DNA of 64,000 nucleotides. Source: Corynebacterium sp. ACRQK. GTDB lineage: Bacteria > Actinomycetota > Actinomycetes > Mycobacteriales > Mycobacteriaceae. The position numbers were made by a program, and so were the translations under genes. The stretch lies in the NCBI RefSeq assembly GCF_022345965.1, contig NZ_JAKRMU010000004.1:62001-126000 (forward strand), given 5' to 3'. The notes below the pieces were generated by a model. It was given only the letters and a program-made list of their open reading frames with translations. It was not told the origin of the DNA and did not search any database. Below are positions 20,338 through 30,570 of this stretch, one piece after another. Within the stretch, counting starts at the first letter, position 1, and each line of letters opens with the position of its first letter.

Positions 20338-21275
20338 TGACTACACGTGCAACGGTTCTTTATGACGCCCCAGGCCCGAAGGGGCGCAGGCTCAACACGA
20401 TCCTCACGGCGGTTACAGTCGTAGTGGTCGCTGTGATCCTGCTCCTGGTGGCATTAAAGCTGAATGACAAGGGTCAGTTTGAGTCCGAGAAGTGGTCCTT
20501 CTTCCTGGAGGGCACCACGTGGACGACCTACATCATCCCAGGCCTGATCTCCACGATCGGCGCCGCTGTGGTCTCCATCGTCTTGGCGATGGCCATTGGT
20601 GCGCTGCTGGGCGTGGGCCGACTGTCTCCCTCCGCACCCGTACGTTGGATCTGCGGCATCATCGTGGAGTTCTTCCGCTCCATCCCTGTGCTGGTTCTGA
20701 TGTTGTTCGCCTACGCAGTGTTCTCTCTTCTGCAGCTGGTGCCTTCCAGCTGGCTGGGCTTTTCCGCAGTGGTCTTCGGCCTGACGATGTACAACGGCTC
20801 CGTCATCGCTGAGACCCTGCGCTCCGGCATCCAGTCGCTGCCGCGCGGCCAGCGTGAAGCAGCGATTGCGCTGGGGCTGAGCCACCGCCAGTCCATCAAC
20901 CTCATCCTGCTGCCGCAGGCTGTGGCCGCCATGCTGCCGGCCATCATCTCCCAGATGGTGATTGCCCTGAAGGATTCCGCTCTGGGTTACATGATCGGCT
21001 TTGTGGAAGTGGTTCGCTCTGGCCGCCAGCTAGGCGAGTACTACGGCGCGATGATCCCAGCGCTGCTGCTGATCGCACTGATCATGATCGTGATCAACAT
21101 GGTTTTGGCGAAGGTGGCTGAGCGCATCGAGATTCAGCTGCGTTCCGGCCGTGCCCGCCGCAACATCGTGGCCAAGGTTCCGCAGCAGAAGGAACAGGGT
21201 ATCGATACCAAGGACAACGCTTATGTTGACTGGCGCGCAGAGGGCCACGAGGACCTGCGCACTACCTTCGAGTAG
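20337..21275 (+). CDS. gluD: Glutamate-type ABC importer, permease 2
   Basis: Second HisMQ-type permease, 312 residues, with the EAA loop [21 protein letters not shown] and [16 protein letters not shown]. The ATG at 20337 overlaps the gluC stop (TAATG) and gives coupled translation; an ATG 18 bp upstream in the same frame is less likely. The charged C-terminal tail of about 45 residues after the last helix is as in corynebacterial GluD. A GC-rich inverted repeat (21295-21302 with 21310-21317) lies just after the stop, inside the end of the convergent gene. Confidence 0.92.
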   Translation: MTTRATVLYDAPGPKGRRLNTILTAVTVVVVAVILLLVALKLNDKGQFESEKWSFFLEGTTWTTYIIPGLISTIGAAVVSIVLAMAIGALLGVGRLSPSAPVRWICGIIVEFFRSIPVLVLMLFAYAVFSLLQLVPSSWLGFSAVVFGLTMYNGSVIAETLRSGIQSLPRGQREAAIALGLSHRQSINLILLPQAVAAMLPAIISQMVIALKDSALGYMIGFVEVVRSGRQLGEYYGAMIPALLLIALIMIVINMVLAKVAERIEIQLRSGRARRNIVAKVPQQKEQGIDTKDNAYVDWRAEGHEDLRTTFE

Positions 21276-21289
21276 CGCGCTGCGCAAGG

Positions 21290-22171
21290 CTAGCCCAGCG
21301 CCTCCCATAGGCGCTGGTTGAAGCCATCCCAGCGCTGCTTGGCCCAGTCGCCGAAGTTCTCATCCGTGAGGACGACGGCGGCTTTTTTCTTGCTCTCACT
21401 CCGGTCGATCCACAGGAAAGTCCCCGACTGACCAAAGTGTCCCGCCACCGTTTCAGGCATCCCCTCTCCCAACCAGTGCGGCGACTTCTCGCCGTGCAAC
21501 TCAAAGCCCAATCCCCACGGGCAAGGTTTCTGCATCCCGTAGCCCGGTACCACCCCGGAAACCTCCGGCCACTGCGGCTCCAGCGCCTCGTTGAGGGTTG
21601 AGGGAGCCAGGAGTGAGGGCGTCAAGAATTCAGAGCACAACACCGTGAGGGCATCGACCGAGGCAGAAAAACCATGCCCCGCGCTGCCCTCGACCTTCAC
21701 CTCGATGCCCAGCGGCGCGCACACGCCCTCGGCCACGTACTCCGCGAAAGGCATGTCGGCCTCCGCGGCGATGAGATCCGCCAGCACCTCGTAGCCCGCC
21801 GAAGAATAAATCCTGCGGGCACCACGTGGCTTTTCTGGGGAGTGACCGCGGAAACCAATTCCGCTGGTGTGGGCCAGCAATTCGCGGACGGTCGGCAGGT
21901 CGTCGAACTCGGGCAGCAGCTCGGCGGGGACTTGCTGGTCCAGCTCGAAGGCACCCTCCTCGACGGCCAGCAGGGTGGCATAGGCGGTGATCAGCTTGCT
22001 CACGCTGGCCAGGGGGAACTGCGCGGACGTGTCGCCGAAGGTCACTGTTTGGGCATCTGCCTCGTCGGCGCTGTCGTCCTCCCACAGCGCCGCCGCGGCC
22101 ACGTTATCGACGGGCCAGTCCTGCAGCTCGGCCAGCACGTCCTCTACCGTGGCCACCTTCGTTCCGCTCAC
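21290..22171 (-). CDS. Serine hydrolase of the beta-lactamase/DD-peptidase fold
   Basis: The 293 residues show the active-site pattern of the penicillin-binding/class C esterase group: Ser56-x-x-Lys59 (SVSK), Tyr122-x-Ser (YSS) and a late HFG (245-247) in the place of the KTG box. No signal peptide is seen, so it is probably cytoplasmic. Such proteins are often esterases, peptidases or cell-wall enzymes; the substrate is unknown. Its ATG overlaps the acyl carrier protein stop by 4 nt, so the two are co-translated, which hints at acyl-group chemistry but does not prove it. Confidence 0.8.
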   Translation of the reverse strand: MSGTKVATVEDVLAELQDWPVDNVAAAALWEDDSADEADAQTVTFGDTSAQFPLASVSKLITAYATLLAVEEGAFELDQQVPAELLPEFDDLPTVRELLAHTSGIGFRGHSPEKPRGARRIYSSAGYEVLADLIAAEADMPFAEYVAEGVCAPLGIEVKVEGSAGHGFSASVDALTVLCSEFLTPSLLAPSTLNEALEPQWPEVSGVVPGYGMQKPCPWGLGFELHGEKSPHWLGEGMPETVAGHFGQSGTFLWIDRSESKKKAAVVLTDENFGDWAKQRWDGFNQRLWEALG

Positions 22172-22524
22172 TTGTCCACCAGGCCAACCAGCTCGTCGAT
22201 GGTCTTCACTCGGTTGATGTCCTCGTCCGGGACCTCCACGCCGAACTCTTCCTCCAGGCGCACAGCAATGTCCATCAGGGACAGCGAGTCGATGTTCAGG
22301 TCGTCGCCCAGACGCTTGGAGCCCTCGAGGTCCTCGCGCTCGATGCCCGTCGCGTCCTCCACGACGTCCAGCACGATGCTGCGCTTGTCCTTCTCACCGG
22401 CGCCGTTCTTTCCGGAGCCCGCAGCGCCCGCCGTGCCCTCGGCGCCAGCGCCAGTACCTTCGGCGCCGTCCTTCTTCAGCTTCTTCGACAGTGCCGCAGC
22501 CAGCTGGTTATTTTGTTCAGCCAT
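22168..22524 (-). CDS. acpM: Acyl carrier protein
   Basis: The C-terminal 75 residues are a standard acyl carrier domain with the phosphopantetheine-accepting Ser80 in DLNIDSLSLMD. The first 45 residues are a Gly/Ala/Lys-rich linker of a kind also seen in mycobacterial AcpM, but longer than in most ACPs. The start is the ATG at 22524, preceded by AGGAGAAG. It lies downstream of aceE on the same strand and overlaps the serine hydrolase. Whether it serves fatty-acid, mycolate or lipoate synthesis is not visible; the symbol is by analogy. Confidence 0.85.
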   Translation of the reverse strand: MAEQNNQLAAALSKKLKKDGAEGTGAGAEGTAGAAGSGKNGAGEKDKRSIVLDVVEDATGIEREDLEGSKRLGDDLNIDSLSLMDIAVRLEEEFGVEVPDEDINRVKTIDELVGLVDK

Positions 22525-22720
22525 GATCGTTTCTTCTCCTGCCACTCCATATTCGCCCGCGCGTCGGTCGCTAAGCTAAAAGCCTTGCGGCCAAAGCTCC
22601 CGCGCAATCCCGCATGGCGCGGGCGTTTGTACACTCATCCTAACAATCTTGCGGGAGCGCCCGGAGCGCCCAAGCGCCCCGGGACCTGCTGGCCACGCCG
22701 GGGGCAGGCGTAGCGCGCGG

Positions 22721-25477
22721 CTAGTTCGTTGCCGTCGGGTCGTCGATCTGGAAGCGCTCGGCCGCCTCCGCGGCCACGGAGCGCTCGATCTTGCCCTCGC
22801 GCGCCAGCCCCAGCAGCACGCCCACCACGATGGACTCCGCATCCACGTTGAAGTACCGGCGCGCCGCCTCGCGAGTATCCGCAAAGCCGAAGCCATCGGC
22901 ACCCAGCACCACGTACTCGCCCGGCACCCACTTGCGCACCTGCTCGGCCACGGTGGTGGCGTAGTCGCTCACTGCCACGAACGGACCCTCCGCTGCCTCC
23001 AGCTGCTGGGTAATAAACGCGGTGCGGGGCTCCGCCGCCGGGTCGCGCAGCTGCTCCAGCTCCACGGCCTGGCCGTCGCGAGCCAGCTCGTTCCAGCTGG
23101 TCACAGAGAACACGTTCGCGTCTACGTCGAACTCCTTCAGCAGCTCCTTCGCCTTCAAAGCTGCGGTCATGGCCACGCCAGAGGCCAGAATATTGGCCTG
23201 CAACTCCGCTGAGCCCGAGGCGGCGTCATAAAGGTAAATACCCTTGTGTAGTCCCTCCACGTCGAGGTTCTCCGGCTCCGCCGGCTGGTGGATCGGCTCG
23301 TTGTATGCGGTGAGGTAGTAGATCACGTCCTCGCCGCGGCCATCGTTGCTGTTCTCGCCGTACATGCGCTCGATGCCACGGTGCACGATGTGGGCGATCT
23401 CGTAGCCGAACGCCGGGTCGTACGTCACCACGGCAGGGTTTGTGGACGCCAACACGGGGGAGTTGCCGTCCATATGCTGCAAGCCCTCGCCCGTCAGCGT
23501 GGTACGGCCCGCGGTGGCTCCGATCAGGAATCCGCGAGACATCTGGTCTGCGGCCGCCCAGATCTCGTCGCCCACGCGCTGGAAGCCGAACATCGAGTAG
23601 AAGATGTACAGCGGGATCATGACCTCGCCATGGGTGGCATAGCTGGTGCCGGCGGCGATGAAGGAAGCCATAGATCCGGCCTCCGAGATACCCTCGTGCA
23701 GAATGTGGCCGTCGGTGGCCTCGCGGTAGGAAAGCATCAGGTCGTGGTCCACCGGCGTGTAGTTCTGGCCGTGCGGGTTGTAGATCTTCAGCGTCGGGAA
23801 CCAGGAATCCATGCCGAACGTACGCGCCTCATCCGGGACGATCGGCACGATGCGCTTCTTCAGCTCGTCGTCGCGCATGAGGTCCTTGAACACGCGAACC
23901 AGTGCCATCGTGGTGGCGACCTCCTGCTTGCCGGAGCCCTTGCGGGCCAGCTTCGCAATGGAGAGGTCGGGCATCTTCAGAGGCGTGAACTTCTCGCGGC
24001 GCTCCGGCAAGAAGCCACCAAGCTCCTTGCGGCGGTTCAGCATGTACTGGATCTCTTCTGCATCCTCGCCGGGGTGGAAGTACGGCGGCAGGTGCGGGTC
24101 CTTCTCCAGCTCCTCGTCGGAGAAAGGGATGTCCTGCTTGTCGCGGAGAAGCTTCAGATCTTCCAACGCCAGCTTCTTCATCTGGTGGGTGGCATTGCGG
24201 CCCTCGAAGTTGTGGCCCAGGCCGTAGCCCTTGATGGTGTGGGCGAGGATGACGGTCGGCTGATCCTTGGTCTCCAGGGCGCGCTTGTAGGCGGCGTAGA
24301 TCTTGCGGTAGTCGTGACCACCGCGACGCAGGTGCCAGATCTCCTCGTCCGTCATGTCTTCCACCAGCTTGGCGGTGCGTGGATCCTTGTTGAAGAAGTA
24401 CTCGCGGACGTAGGCGCCGTCGTTGGCCTTGAACGTCTGGAAGTCGCCGTCCGGGGTGGTGTTCATGGCGTGGACCAGGGCGCCCTCTTCGTCGCGGGCG
24501 AACAGCTCGTCCCACTCGCGGCCCCAGACGACCTTGATGACGTTCCAGCCGGCACCTCGGAAGAAGCTCTCCAGCTCCTGGATGATCTTCGTGTTGCCGC
24601 GCACCGGGCCGTCCAGGCGCTGCAGGTTGCAGTTGATGACGAAGGTCAGGTTATCCAGGTTGTTCAGCGCGGCGGTTTGGATCAGGCCGCGGGATTCCGG
24701 CTCGTCCATCTCGCCATCGCCGAGGAACGCCCAGACGTGCTGCTGGGACGTGTCCTTGATGCCACGGTCATGCAGGTAGCGATTGAAACGTGCCTGGTAG
24801 ATGGCATCCATGGGGCCCAAGCCCATGGAGACGGTCGGGAACTCCCAGAACTCCGGCATGCCGTGCGGGTGCGGGTAGGAAGGCAGGCCGTGGTCCGGCT
24901 TGGAGGCCTCCTGGCGGAAGGCATCCATGTCTTCTTCGGAAAGTCGGCCTTCCAGGAAAGCGCGGGCGTACATGCCGGGGGAGGCGTGGCCTTGGAAGAA
25001 GATCTGGTCGCCGCCGCCCGGGTGATCCTTGCCGCGGAAGAAGTGGTTCAGTCCGACCTCGTAGAGTGGGGCCGCGGAGGCGTAAGTGGAGATGTGGCCG
25101 CCCACCCCAATGCCCGGACGCTGGGCGCGGTGAACCATGATGGCCGCGTTCCAGCGAATCCAGCGGCGGTAGCGCTTCTCGATCTCCTCGTCACCCGGGA
25201 AGTCGGGTTCCTGGGTGGTGGGGATCGTGTTGACGTAGTCGGTGGAAAGCAGGGGCGGCAGGGGGACGCGCTTGGCGGTGGCGCGCTCCAGCAGGCGAAG
25301 CATCAGGTAGCGGCCGCGATCCGGCCCCGCGGATTCCAGCAGCCCGTCGAGGGAATCCATCCATTCCTGGGTTTCCTCCGGGTCGGAATCGGCCAGGTAG
25401 GAGGCCACTCCGTCTCGGATCAAAGCAAAATTGCTGGCATCGTATGCGCTGTTGTTCTCTTCTGCTGAAGTGGACAT
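22721..25477 (-). CDS. aceE: Pyruvate dehydrogenase E1 component, homodimeric
   Basis: Decarboxylates pyruvate with thiamine diphosphate and passes the acetyl group to lipoyl-E2. At 918 residues it is the usual size of the homodimeric (E. coli-like) E1 used by actinobacteria. The ThDP-binding motif runs from GDGEMDE (253-259) to NCN (282-284). Substrate-channel segments [19 protein letters not shown] and [19 protein letters not shown] are conserved. AGGAGGA precedes the ATG by 7 nt. The divergent neighbour is the DUF3052 gene, as in mycobacteria and other corynebacteria. It is long, intact and very confidently assigned. Confidence 0.97.
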   Translation of the reverse strand: MSTSAEENNSAYDASNFALIRDGVASYLADSDPEETQEWMDSLDGLLESAGPDRGRYLMLRLLERATAKRVPLPPLLSTDYVNTIPTTQEPDFPGDEEIEKRYRRWIRWNAAIMVHRAQRPGIGVGGHISTYASAAPLYEVGLNHFFRGKDHPGGGDQIFFQGHASPGMYARAFLEGRLSEEDMDAFRQEASKPDHGLPSYPHPHGMPEFWEFPTVSMGLGPMDAIYQARFNRYLHDRGIKDTSQQHVWAFLGDGEMDEPESRGLIQTAALNNLDNLTFVINCNLQRLDGPVRGNTKIIQELESFFRGAGWNVIKVVWGREWDELFARDEEGALVHAMNTTPDGDFQTFKANDGAYVREYFFNKDPRTAKLVEDMTDEEIWHLRRGGHDYRKIYAAYKRALETKDQPTVILAHTIKGYGLGHNFEGRNATHQMKKLALEDLKLLRDKQDIPFSDEELEKDPHLPPYFHPGEDAEEIQYMLNRRKELGGFLPERREKFTPLKMPDLSIAKLARKGSGKQEVATTMALVRVFKDLMRDDELKKRIVPIVPDEARTFGMDSWFPTLKIYNPHGQNYTPVDHDLMLSYREATDGHILHEGISEAGSMASFIAAGTSYATHGEVMIPLYIFYSMFGFQRVGDEIWAAADQMSRGFLIGATAGRTTLTGEGLQHMDGNSPVLASTNPAVVTYDPAFGYEIAHIVHRGIERMYGENSNDGRGEDVIYYLTAYNEPIHQPAEPENLDVEGLHKGIYLYDAASGSAELQANILASGVAMTAALKAKELLKEFDVDANVFSVTSWNELARDGQAVELEQLRDPAAEPRTAFITQQLEAAEGPFVAVSDYATTVAEQVRKWVPGEYVVLGADGFGFADTREAARRYFNVDAESIVVGVLLGLAREGKIERSVAAEAAERFQIDDPTATN

Positions 25478-25723
25478 TGGTTCGTCCTCCTAAGATCCGC
25501 GGGTTGTGGGGCGCCTGTGGTTTGGCCCCTTGTGGTTTCCACAGTACGTCAAAGTCGCGTTAGAAAACCTCCGTTGGAAGCCCGACTATGTTAGGTTCAA
25601 AAATGAAGATTTTTAACCACACCAGCTGCGATAACTGCAGGGGCGTGTAGCGGTTGTGATACGGCCACCACGCGCTGGCGGTTAGGCGACGGGCTGGTTT
25701 TCTTAGAAAGGTACGAAATAACA

Positions 25724-26218
25724 GTGGCAATGGCCCCCGGTACGGCTTCGAGCTCTACAGGCTCCGCTGGCGGTGCACAAGGCAATGGCGCGAAGGGCGC
25801 ACAGCGCACACAGTCTCAAAATGGACACGATTGGGCGGACCTGCTCAACATCGAATCCGACAGCCTGATCCAGGAGATCGGATGGGACGAAGATTGCGAT
25901 AACAGCATCAGCGAAGCCCTGGAAGACGCTATCGGCGATGCCCTGTTGGATATCGACACTGACGAAGTGGTTGACGTCGTACTTTTGTGGTGGCGCGACG
26001 AGGACGGCGACTTGGTCGACGGCCTGGTCGATGCGACCCGCAGCCTGGGGGAGGACGGCCGCATCTGGTTGCTGACCCCCGCGAAGCTGGATGCCGGCCG
26101 CGTGGAGCCGGGCGTGATCGCCGAGTCCGCCCAGCTGGCGGGCCTGGTGCAGACCAAGTCCGAGCGCCTGGGCGACTGGCAGGGCGCCTGCCTGGTTTCT
26201 TCCGGCACCAAGCGCTAG
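25724..26218 (+). CDS. DUF3052 family protein
   Basis: 164 residues beginning at a GTG, with a disordered Gly/Ala/Ser/Gln-rich first 33 residues followed by the DUF3052 domain (DLLNIESDSLIQEIGWDEDCD and VVLLWWRDEDGDLVDGLVD). The family is found in actinobacteria next to aceE; its function is unknown to me. It is highly acidic, with no membrane segments, and is divergently transcribed from aceE over a 246-bp gap that probably carries both promoters. Confidence 0.85.
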   Translation: MAMAPGTASSSTGSAGGAQGNGAKGAQRTQSQNGHDWADLLNIESDSLIQEIGWDEDCDNSISEALEDAIGDALLDIDTDEVVDVVLLWWRDEDGDLVDGLVDATRSLGEDGRIWLLTPAKLDAGRVEPGVIAESAQLAGLVQTKSERLGDWQGACLVSSGTKR

Positions 26219-26354
26219 GCGGCTTGTCCGAGCTGCCGCTTGCCGCACGGCTAGCACTACCGCGCCGGGCCTGCTCGTCCCGCACCGCGCACCACCTGCG
26301 GTTTCGTGTTTTTGTGGGTGGGCGTGCTAGAGTCATTAACGCTTCAAACAGCAC

Positions 26355-26430
26355 GCGCCTTTAGCTCAGCTGGAAGAGCAGCTGGTTTACACCCAGCAGG
26401 TCGGCGGTTCGAACCCGTCAGGGCGCACCA
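26355..26430 (+). tRNA. tRNA-Val (anticodon TAC)
   Basis: Cloverleaf with acceptor GCGCCTT/AGGGCGC, D stem GCTC/GAGC, anticodon stem GCTGG/CCAGC around TTTACAC (anticodon TAC), a T arm containing GTTCGAAC, and an encoded ACCA end. Confidence 0.95.
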
Positions 26431-26440
26431 AAATTTTTTA

Positions 26441-26476
26441 CAGCCCCGTAGCCACCTCGGCCGCGGGGCTGTTTTT
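26441..26476 (+). terminator. Intrinsic terminator after tRNA-Val
   Basis: Perfect 8-bp stem CAGCCCCG (26441-26448) with CGGGGCTG (26464-26471), followed directly by TTTTTG. It lies 10 bp after the tRNA. Confidence 0.85.
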
Positions 26477-26617
26477 GTTTTCCGCTGAGACTTGGCTCTG
26501 GCTCAGCCTCGCCCGCTCGGCTTAGCTCCGCTTCGCCCGCACTCCTCCGCACCGCTCAGCTTTGCCCGGTTAGGCTTGGCTCCGACTATTTGGCCGCTCT
26601 CGCTGCTCGGGGCAATA

Positions 26618-27826
26618 ATGGAGCACATGGCATCCTCGAAGCGCAGCGGCTGGCGAAACTTCCTCACACCCGGATGGGTCATCACCGCCATCCTGGTCCT
26701 CGCCTTCACCTACGCCGCATTCAGCTTCCTAGCCCCCTGGCAACTGGGGAAGAACCAGGACAAGAACGCCTTCAACCAGCGCCTCGAACAATCCTTGCAA
26801 ACCGACCCCGTCCCGATCACCGACGTGATCCCGGGTGACGGGGAATCAGTGGGCGTCGAAAAAGAATGGACCAGAGTCGCACTACAGGGCCAATTCCTGC
26901 CAGACAAAGAAGTGCTGCTGCGCAACCGCCCGGTGGAATCGGCTCACTCTTATCAAGCTTTGACGCCCTTTCGGCTCGACGGTGGGCAGACCGTCTTGGT
27001 GCATCGCGGGTGGGTTGCTGTGGAGGGGGACGGGGCTGCGCCTAAGTTGAAGCGTGCACCGGGTGGTGACGTGAAGGTGACCGGGTTTATCCGCATGAGC
27101 GAGGCTGTGCCGGATGCGAAGCCTACGGAGTCTCAGGGATACACGCAGGTCACGGGCATGTCGACGAAGCAGATTTCCGAGGTGACGGGCGAGGATCTGG
27201 CGGCGGATTATGTGCAGCTCGATTCGGAGAGCGTCGACCGCCTGAACGGCATGACCGGTGGCGGTGATGGTGGGGATGCCGACGGTGGGAGCGCCGAGGA
27301 TGGTGCTGCCGGCGGAGGTGCAGACGGCGATAACGGCAGTGGAAGTGCCGATGGTGCCGGCAGTGGAGAAGATGGCGATGCGCCGGATCTGCAGGCGCTG
27401 CCGCTGCCGCACTTGGATGGTGGCACTAACTTGTCCTACGGAATTCAGTGGATTGCGTTCGGCATCTTGGCGCCGGTGGGCTTGGGCTGGTTTGTGTATG
27501 CGGAGATGCGCGAGCGCCGACGGGAGCGCGAGGAAAGCGCCGAGGTTGCCCGCCTAAATGCCCAGATCACCGATGGTGTCGGTGCCGCCGAAGCGGCAGG
27601 CGACGCTGCTGCTAAACCCAAGCCGGCCGGCTCTGAAAAGTTGAAGCCCAGCGGCGCCGCAGAGTCTAAGCAAGCCGATAGCGATAGGTCGCTGAACAGG
27701 GGGAATGGTACTCCCGCCGAGAAGCCGAAACCTCGGAAGCGTTCCGACCTCACCGACCGCTATGGAGGCACCCGCTCCCGTTTCGAGGAACGCCGCGCGG
27801 AAAAGCGAGGTAGGGAGCGCTTCTAG
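26618..27826 (+). CDS. SURF1 family protein
   Basis: SURF1 proteins help assemble the heme a-containing cytochrome oxidase. The 402-residue protein has TM1 at about 19-40, the outer domain with LRNRPVESAHSYQ and the signature HRGW (129-132), the late motif NLSYGIQW (271-278) and TM2 at about 276-295, followed by a charged disordered tail of about 100 residues. Residues 213-256 are an insertion made almost only of Gly, Asp, Ala and Ser just before the second helix; this is unusual. The start is at ATG 26618; ATG 26627 is the alternative. Confidence 0.85.
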   Translation: MEHMASSKRSGWRNFLTPGWVITAILVLAFTYAAFSFLAPWQLGKNQDKNAFNQRLEQSLQTDPVPITDVIPGDGESVGVEKEWTRVALQGQFLPDKEVLLRNRPVESAHSYQALTPFRLDGGQTVLVHRGWVAVEGDGAAPKLKRAPGGDVKVTGFIRMSEAVPDAKPTESQGYTQVTGMSTKQISEVTGEDLAADYVQLDSESVDRLNGMTGGGDGGDADGGSAEDGAAGGGADGDNGSGSADGAGSGEDGDAPDLQALPLPHLDGGTNLSYGIQWIAFGILAPVGLGWFVYAEMRERRREREESAEVARLNAQITDGVGAAEAAGDAAAKPKPAGSEKLKPSGAAESKQADSDRSLNRGNGTPAEKPKPRKRSDLTDRYGGTRSRFEERRAEKRGRERF

Positions 27827-28024
27827 TTCCCATTAACTTACTTGCTTACTAGCTACATTCGTCCATCTGAGGTGGCTCAGGATTCCCGGTTTAGCGGCAT
27901 TTGGCTGTCTGAAGCAGCTCTGGGGGCTCGATCCGTTGACATTTAGGTGCCAATGGTGGAGTTCTGAGGCCTGCGGACCGGGCGTTCTGCAACTCTTCCG
28001 AGCTGTAAGTAGTGGAAAAGCTCA
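27827..28024. other. Intergenic gap between convergent genes
   Basis: About 200 bp between the SURF1 stop and the convergent phosphatase stop. It is more AT-rich than its surroundings, and I see no gene or clear terminator hairpin in it. Confidence 0.4.
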
Positions 28025-28513
28025 CTAACGCCCCAGCTGCTCCCGCACGTACTCCACGATCCCCGGCACGGCGGCCTCAATCTGCTGCCCGACCTCGGTA
28101 AAGTCCGAGCGGTGGCCATAGTAAGGGTCGGCGACTTCGGCACCGGCTGGGGAGTTGGCGTCAAAGCTACGGAACAACCGAATGCGCTCCGGGGCGACCC
28201 CCGCGTTGCGCAACCCGTGCACGTGCCCGTCGTCCATGGCCAGGAAGAGGTCGGCGCCCAAATGCGCAGGTCCAAGCTGTGCCGCGCGGTGCTCCGTGCC
28301 GTCGTAGCCCAATGACGCCAACTCATCCACCGCCCGACCATCAGCGCCGTCGCCGATGTGCCAGCCGCCGAGTCCGCAGGAATTCAGGGTCACGGGCGCG
28401 TCGGCGGGTGAGTGACTGGTGGCGATGTCGGCATCCTCGAGGCCGGCGCGCAGAATCACCTCGCCCATCGGGGAACGGCAGATGTTGCCCGTGCATACGA
28501 CAGTGATGTGCAT
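28025..28513 (-). CDS. Low-molecular-weight protein tyrosine phosphatase
   Basis: The active-site P-loop CTGNICRS (Cys7 to Ser14, with Arg13) at the N-terminus and the general-acid motif DPYY (Asp129) at the normal distance identify the LMW-PTP family. At 162 residues it is of standard length. No kinase or export gene is adjacent, so the target is unknown; it could act on phosphotyrosine proteins or as an arsenate-reductase relative. TAATTCCTTT upstream on the plus strand reads AAAGGAATTA before the ATG, a good ribosome site. Confidence 0.92.
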   Translation of the reverse strand: MHITVVCTGNICRSPMGEVILRAGLEDADIATSHSPADAPVTLNSCGLGGWHIGDGADGRAVDELASLGYDGTEHRAAQLGPAHLGADLFLAMDDGHVHGLRNAGVAPERIRLFRSFDANSPAGAEVADPYYGHRSDFTEVGQQIEAAVPGIVEYVREQLGR

Positions 28514-28562
28514 TTAATTCCTTTCAGTTCATCGTGGCGCCCAGCTAGTTGAGGCGCCCCGG

Positions 28563-29279
28563 CTAGCTCTCGTTGGCCCAGCGCTGCACCAGCGAATCCA
28601 GCTCCTCGAGTGTGTTAACCGTGTAGGCGGCCTTGGCGTGCTCCTCCTCGGAACCGTAACCCCAGCCGACCAGCACCGTGGGGATGCCGGACTGCGCGGC
28701 ACCCTCCACGTCGTGGATGCGGTCGCCGATCAGCAGCATTTTCGTCGGGTCGAGAGCCTGCAGGCCTTCCTCGGCGCTCATGTGAGCCAGGAATTCCCGC
28801 ACCTCGGGAGCCTCTTTCAGCTGCTCCAGCGCGTACTCAATTACGGCAGCCTTGGACCGGCGGGTGCCGTCCTCCTGTGCCGCGCCGAGTACTGCGAAGT
28901 ACTTCAGCATGTCGTGTTCGCGCAGGATCCGCTCCGCCGACACTTCGGATTTGGACGTTGCCGTGGACAGGATAATGCCCTCGTTGGACCACTTTTCCAG
29001 CAGCTCGCGCATGCCGGGGAACGGGGTGGCTTCCTTCCAGCGTCCGTTTTCCTGGTCCGAAAGGTACGTGTCAAAAACCTTCTGCAGCAGCTCGCCTTCC
29101 AGGCCAATGTCCCGCAGGGTCTCCACCATCGGCGGGCCTGGGATTTCGCGTACGCGCTCCTCGGGAGGCACCGGTACTCCGTGTGCCTCCAGGGCGTTCA
29201 CGAAGCTGGCGCGGATGCCGGGGTAGCTATCCATCAGCGTTCCGTCTACGTCTACAAGCAGAATTGGTAAGTCTCGCAC
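28563..29279 (-). CDS. gph: HAD-superfamily hydrolase, phosphoglycolate phosphatase-like
   Basis: HAD phosphatase of 238 residues with motif I DVDGT (Asp10 and Asp12), a helical cap with RASFVNALEAHGVPVPPEE, motif II in ILSTATSKSE, a lysine in the RSKAAVIEYAL segment and motif IV LLIGDRIHDVEGA. The Gph-like cap and gene order (next to an LMW phosphatase) suggest a phosphoglycolate or similar small-molecule phosphatase. The exact substrate is inferred from family only. Confidence 0.82.
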   Translation of the reverse strand: MRDLPILLVDVDGTLMDSYPGIRASFVNALEAHGVPVPPEERVREIPGPPMVETLRDIGLEGELLQKVFDTYLSDQENGRWKEATPFPGMRELLEKWSNEGIILSTATSKSEVSAERILREHDMLKYFAVLGAAQEDGTRRSKAAVIEYALEQLKEAPEVREFLAHMSAEEGLQALDPTKMLLIGDRIHDVEGAAQSGIPTVLVGWGYGSEEEHAKAAYTVNTLEELDSLVQRWANES

Positions 29280-29402
29280 TCCTCCAGTGTGTCAGATCTG
29301 GCTAGGCTGGGTGGAGCATGCAGCCAGCCGAGCGAGCAGCCGGGCTGGCAGCACCTTGCAGCCGCAAAGCTAGCAGCACATAGCAGTACCCCAGGAGAAT
29401 CC

Positions 29403-30557
29403 GTGCCCGAGCCATCTACCAACCCCGCCGCGAATCAAACCACCGTCGCCGACGTCGTCGCCGCCTTGGAGGCCGCCTACCCGCCCCACCTTGCGGAATC
29501 CTGGGACGCGGTAGGCCTGATCTGTGGTGACCCCGCCGAGCCCGCCGACAAGGTCGCCTTCGCCCTGGATTGCACCGACGCCGTCGTGGATGCCGCCATC
29601 GCCCAGGGCGCGCAGATGCTCGTGGTCCACCATCCGCTGCTGCTCCGTGGCGTCACCGCCGTGCCCGCCAACTCCCCGAAGGGCCGCATCGTCCACAAGC
29701 TGATCCGCAACGGCATCGCCCTGTTCGCCGCACACACAAACGCCGATTCCGCCCGCCCCGGCGTGAACGATCGCTTGGCCGAGCTCCTCGGCGTCACCCC
29801 GGGCGCACCTTTGCGGCCGATCCCTTCTGGCACCGACAAGTGGGGCTTCACCGTTCCTCTTAGTGACGCCCCCACGGTGAAATCCGCCATCTTTTCCGCA
29901 GGCGGTGGCGCGCAGGGCGACTATGAGCAGGCCTGCTTTGATTTCTCCGTCACCGGCCAGTTCCTGCCCACGGAAGGCGCGAATCCGCACCTCGGCGCGG
30001 TCGGGGAGGTCGAGACGGTCGAGGAGGTCCGCATCGAGTTCGTAGCCCCCGCCGCGAAGCGGGAAGCTATCCGCTCGGCCCTCATCAAGGCCCACCCCTA
30101 TGAGGAGCCGGCCTACGACTGCGTGGAAACCTCCCTTCCCACGCCCGCCGACCAGCAGCTGGGCATCGGGCGCGTCGGCGAGCTGGATACCCCAATGACC
30201 CTGCGGGAGTTTACCGCCCGCGTGGCCGAGCGCCTGCCCGCTACCGAATGGGGCGTGCGCGCAGCCGGAGACCCGGATGCCATGATCCGCACCGTTGCCG
30301 TCGCTAGCGGCGCCGGTGATAGCTTCCTCAGTCAGGTCGCAAAAATGGGCGTGGACTGCTTCGTCACCTCCGATCTGCGCCACCACCCGGTGGATGAGCA
30401 CCTGCGCATGGGCGGGTGCCCGGTGATCGATACCGCCCACTGGGCCAGCGAGTTTCCGTGGTGTTTCCAGGCGGAAGGCGTCATTAAGAAGGCAACGAAT
30501 GCACAGACCACAGTGATCGACGTGCGCACCGATCCGTGGACCGTGCACGAAAAATAG
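29403..30557 (+). CDS. Nif3-like dinuclear metal center protein
   Basis: Member of the NIF3/YbgI (DUF34) family. Metal ligands are visible: His76-His77 in MLVVHHPLL, His111 and Asp115 in AAHTNAD, and a late HWASEFPW block with its upstream GGCPVIDTAHW histidine. The middle third (about 140-245) is the usual PII-like insertion of actinobacterial and Gram-positive members. GTG at 29403 is preceded by AGGAGAA; the longer frame to 29289 has no ribosome site. It is followed at 13 bp by the zinc-ribbon gene, the conserved actinobacterial pair. Confidence 0.9.
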   Translation: MPEPSTNPAANQTTVADVVAALEAAYPPHLAESWDAVGLICGDPAEPADKVAFALDCTDAVVDAAIAQGAQMLVVHHPLLLRGVTAVPANSPKGRIVHKLIRNGIALFAAHTNADSARPGVNDRLAELLGVTPGAPLRPIPSGTDKWGFTVPLSDAPTVKSAIFSAGGGAQGDYEQACFDFSVTGQFLPTEGANPHLGAVGEVETVEEVRIEFVAPAAKREAIRSALIKAHPYEEPAYDCVETSLPTPADQQLGIGRVGELDTPMTLREFTARVAERLPATEWGVRAAGDPDAMIRTVAVASGAGDSFLSQVAKMGVDCFVTSDLRHHPVDEHLRMGGCPVIDTAHWASEFPWCFQAEGVIKKATNAQTTVIDVRTDPWTVHEK

Positions 30558-30570
30558 GAGGATAACTGCG

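Noticed and set aside
23288..25468. 726-codon frame antisense to aceE
   Set aside because: It is a shadow of a GC-rich gene on the other strand. aceE is fully supported by motifs and length, and the antisense product has no recognisable domain.
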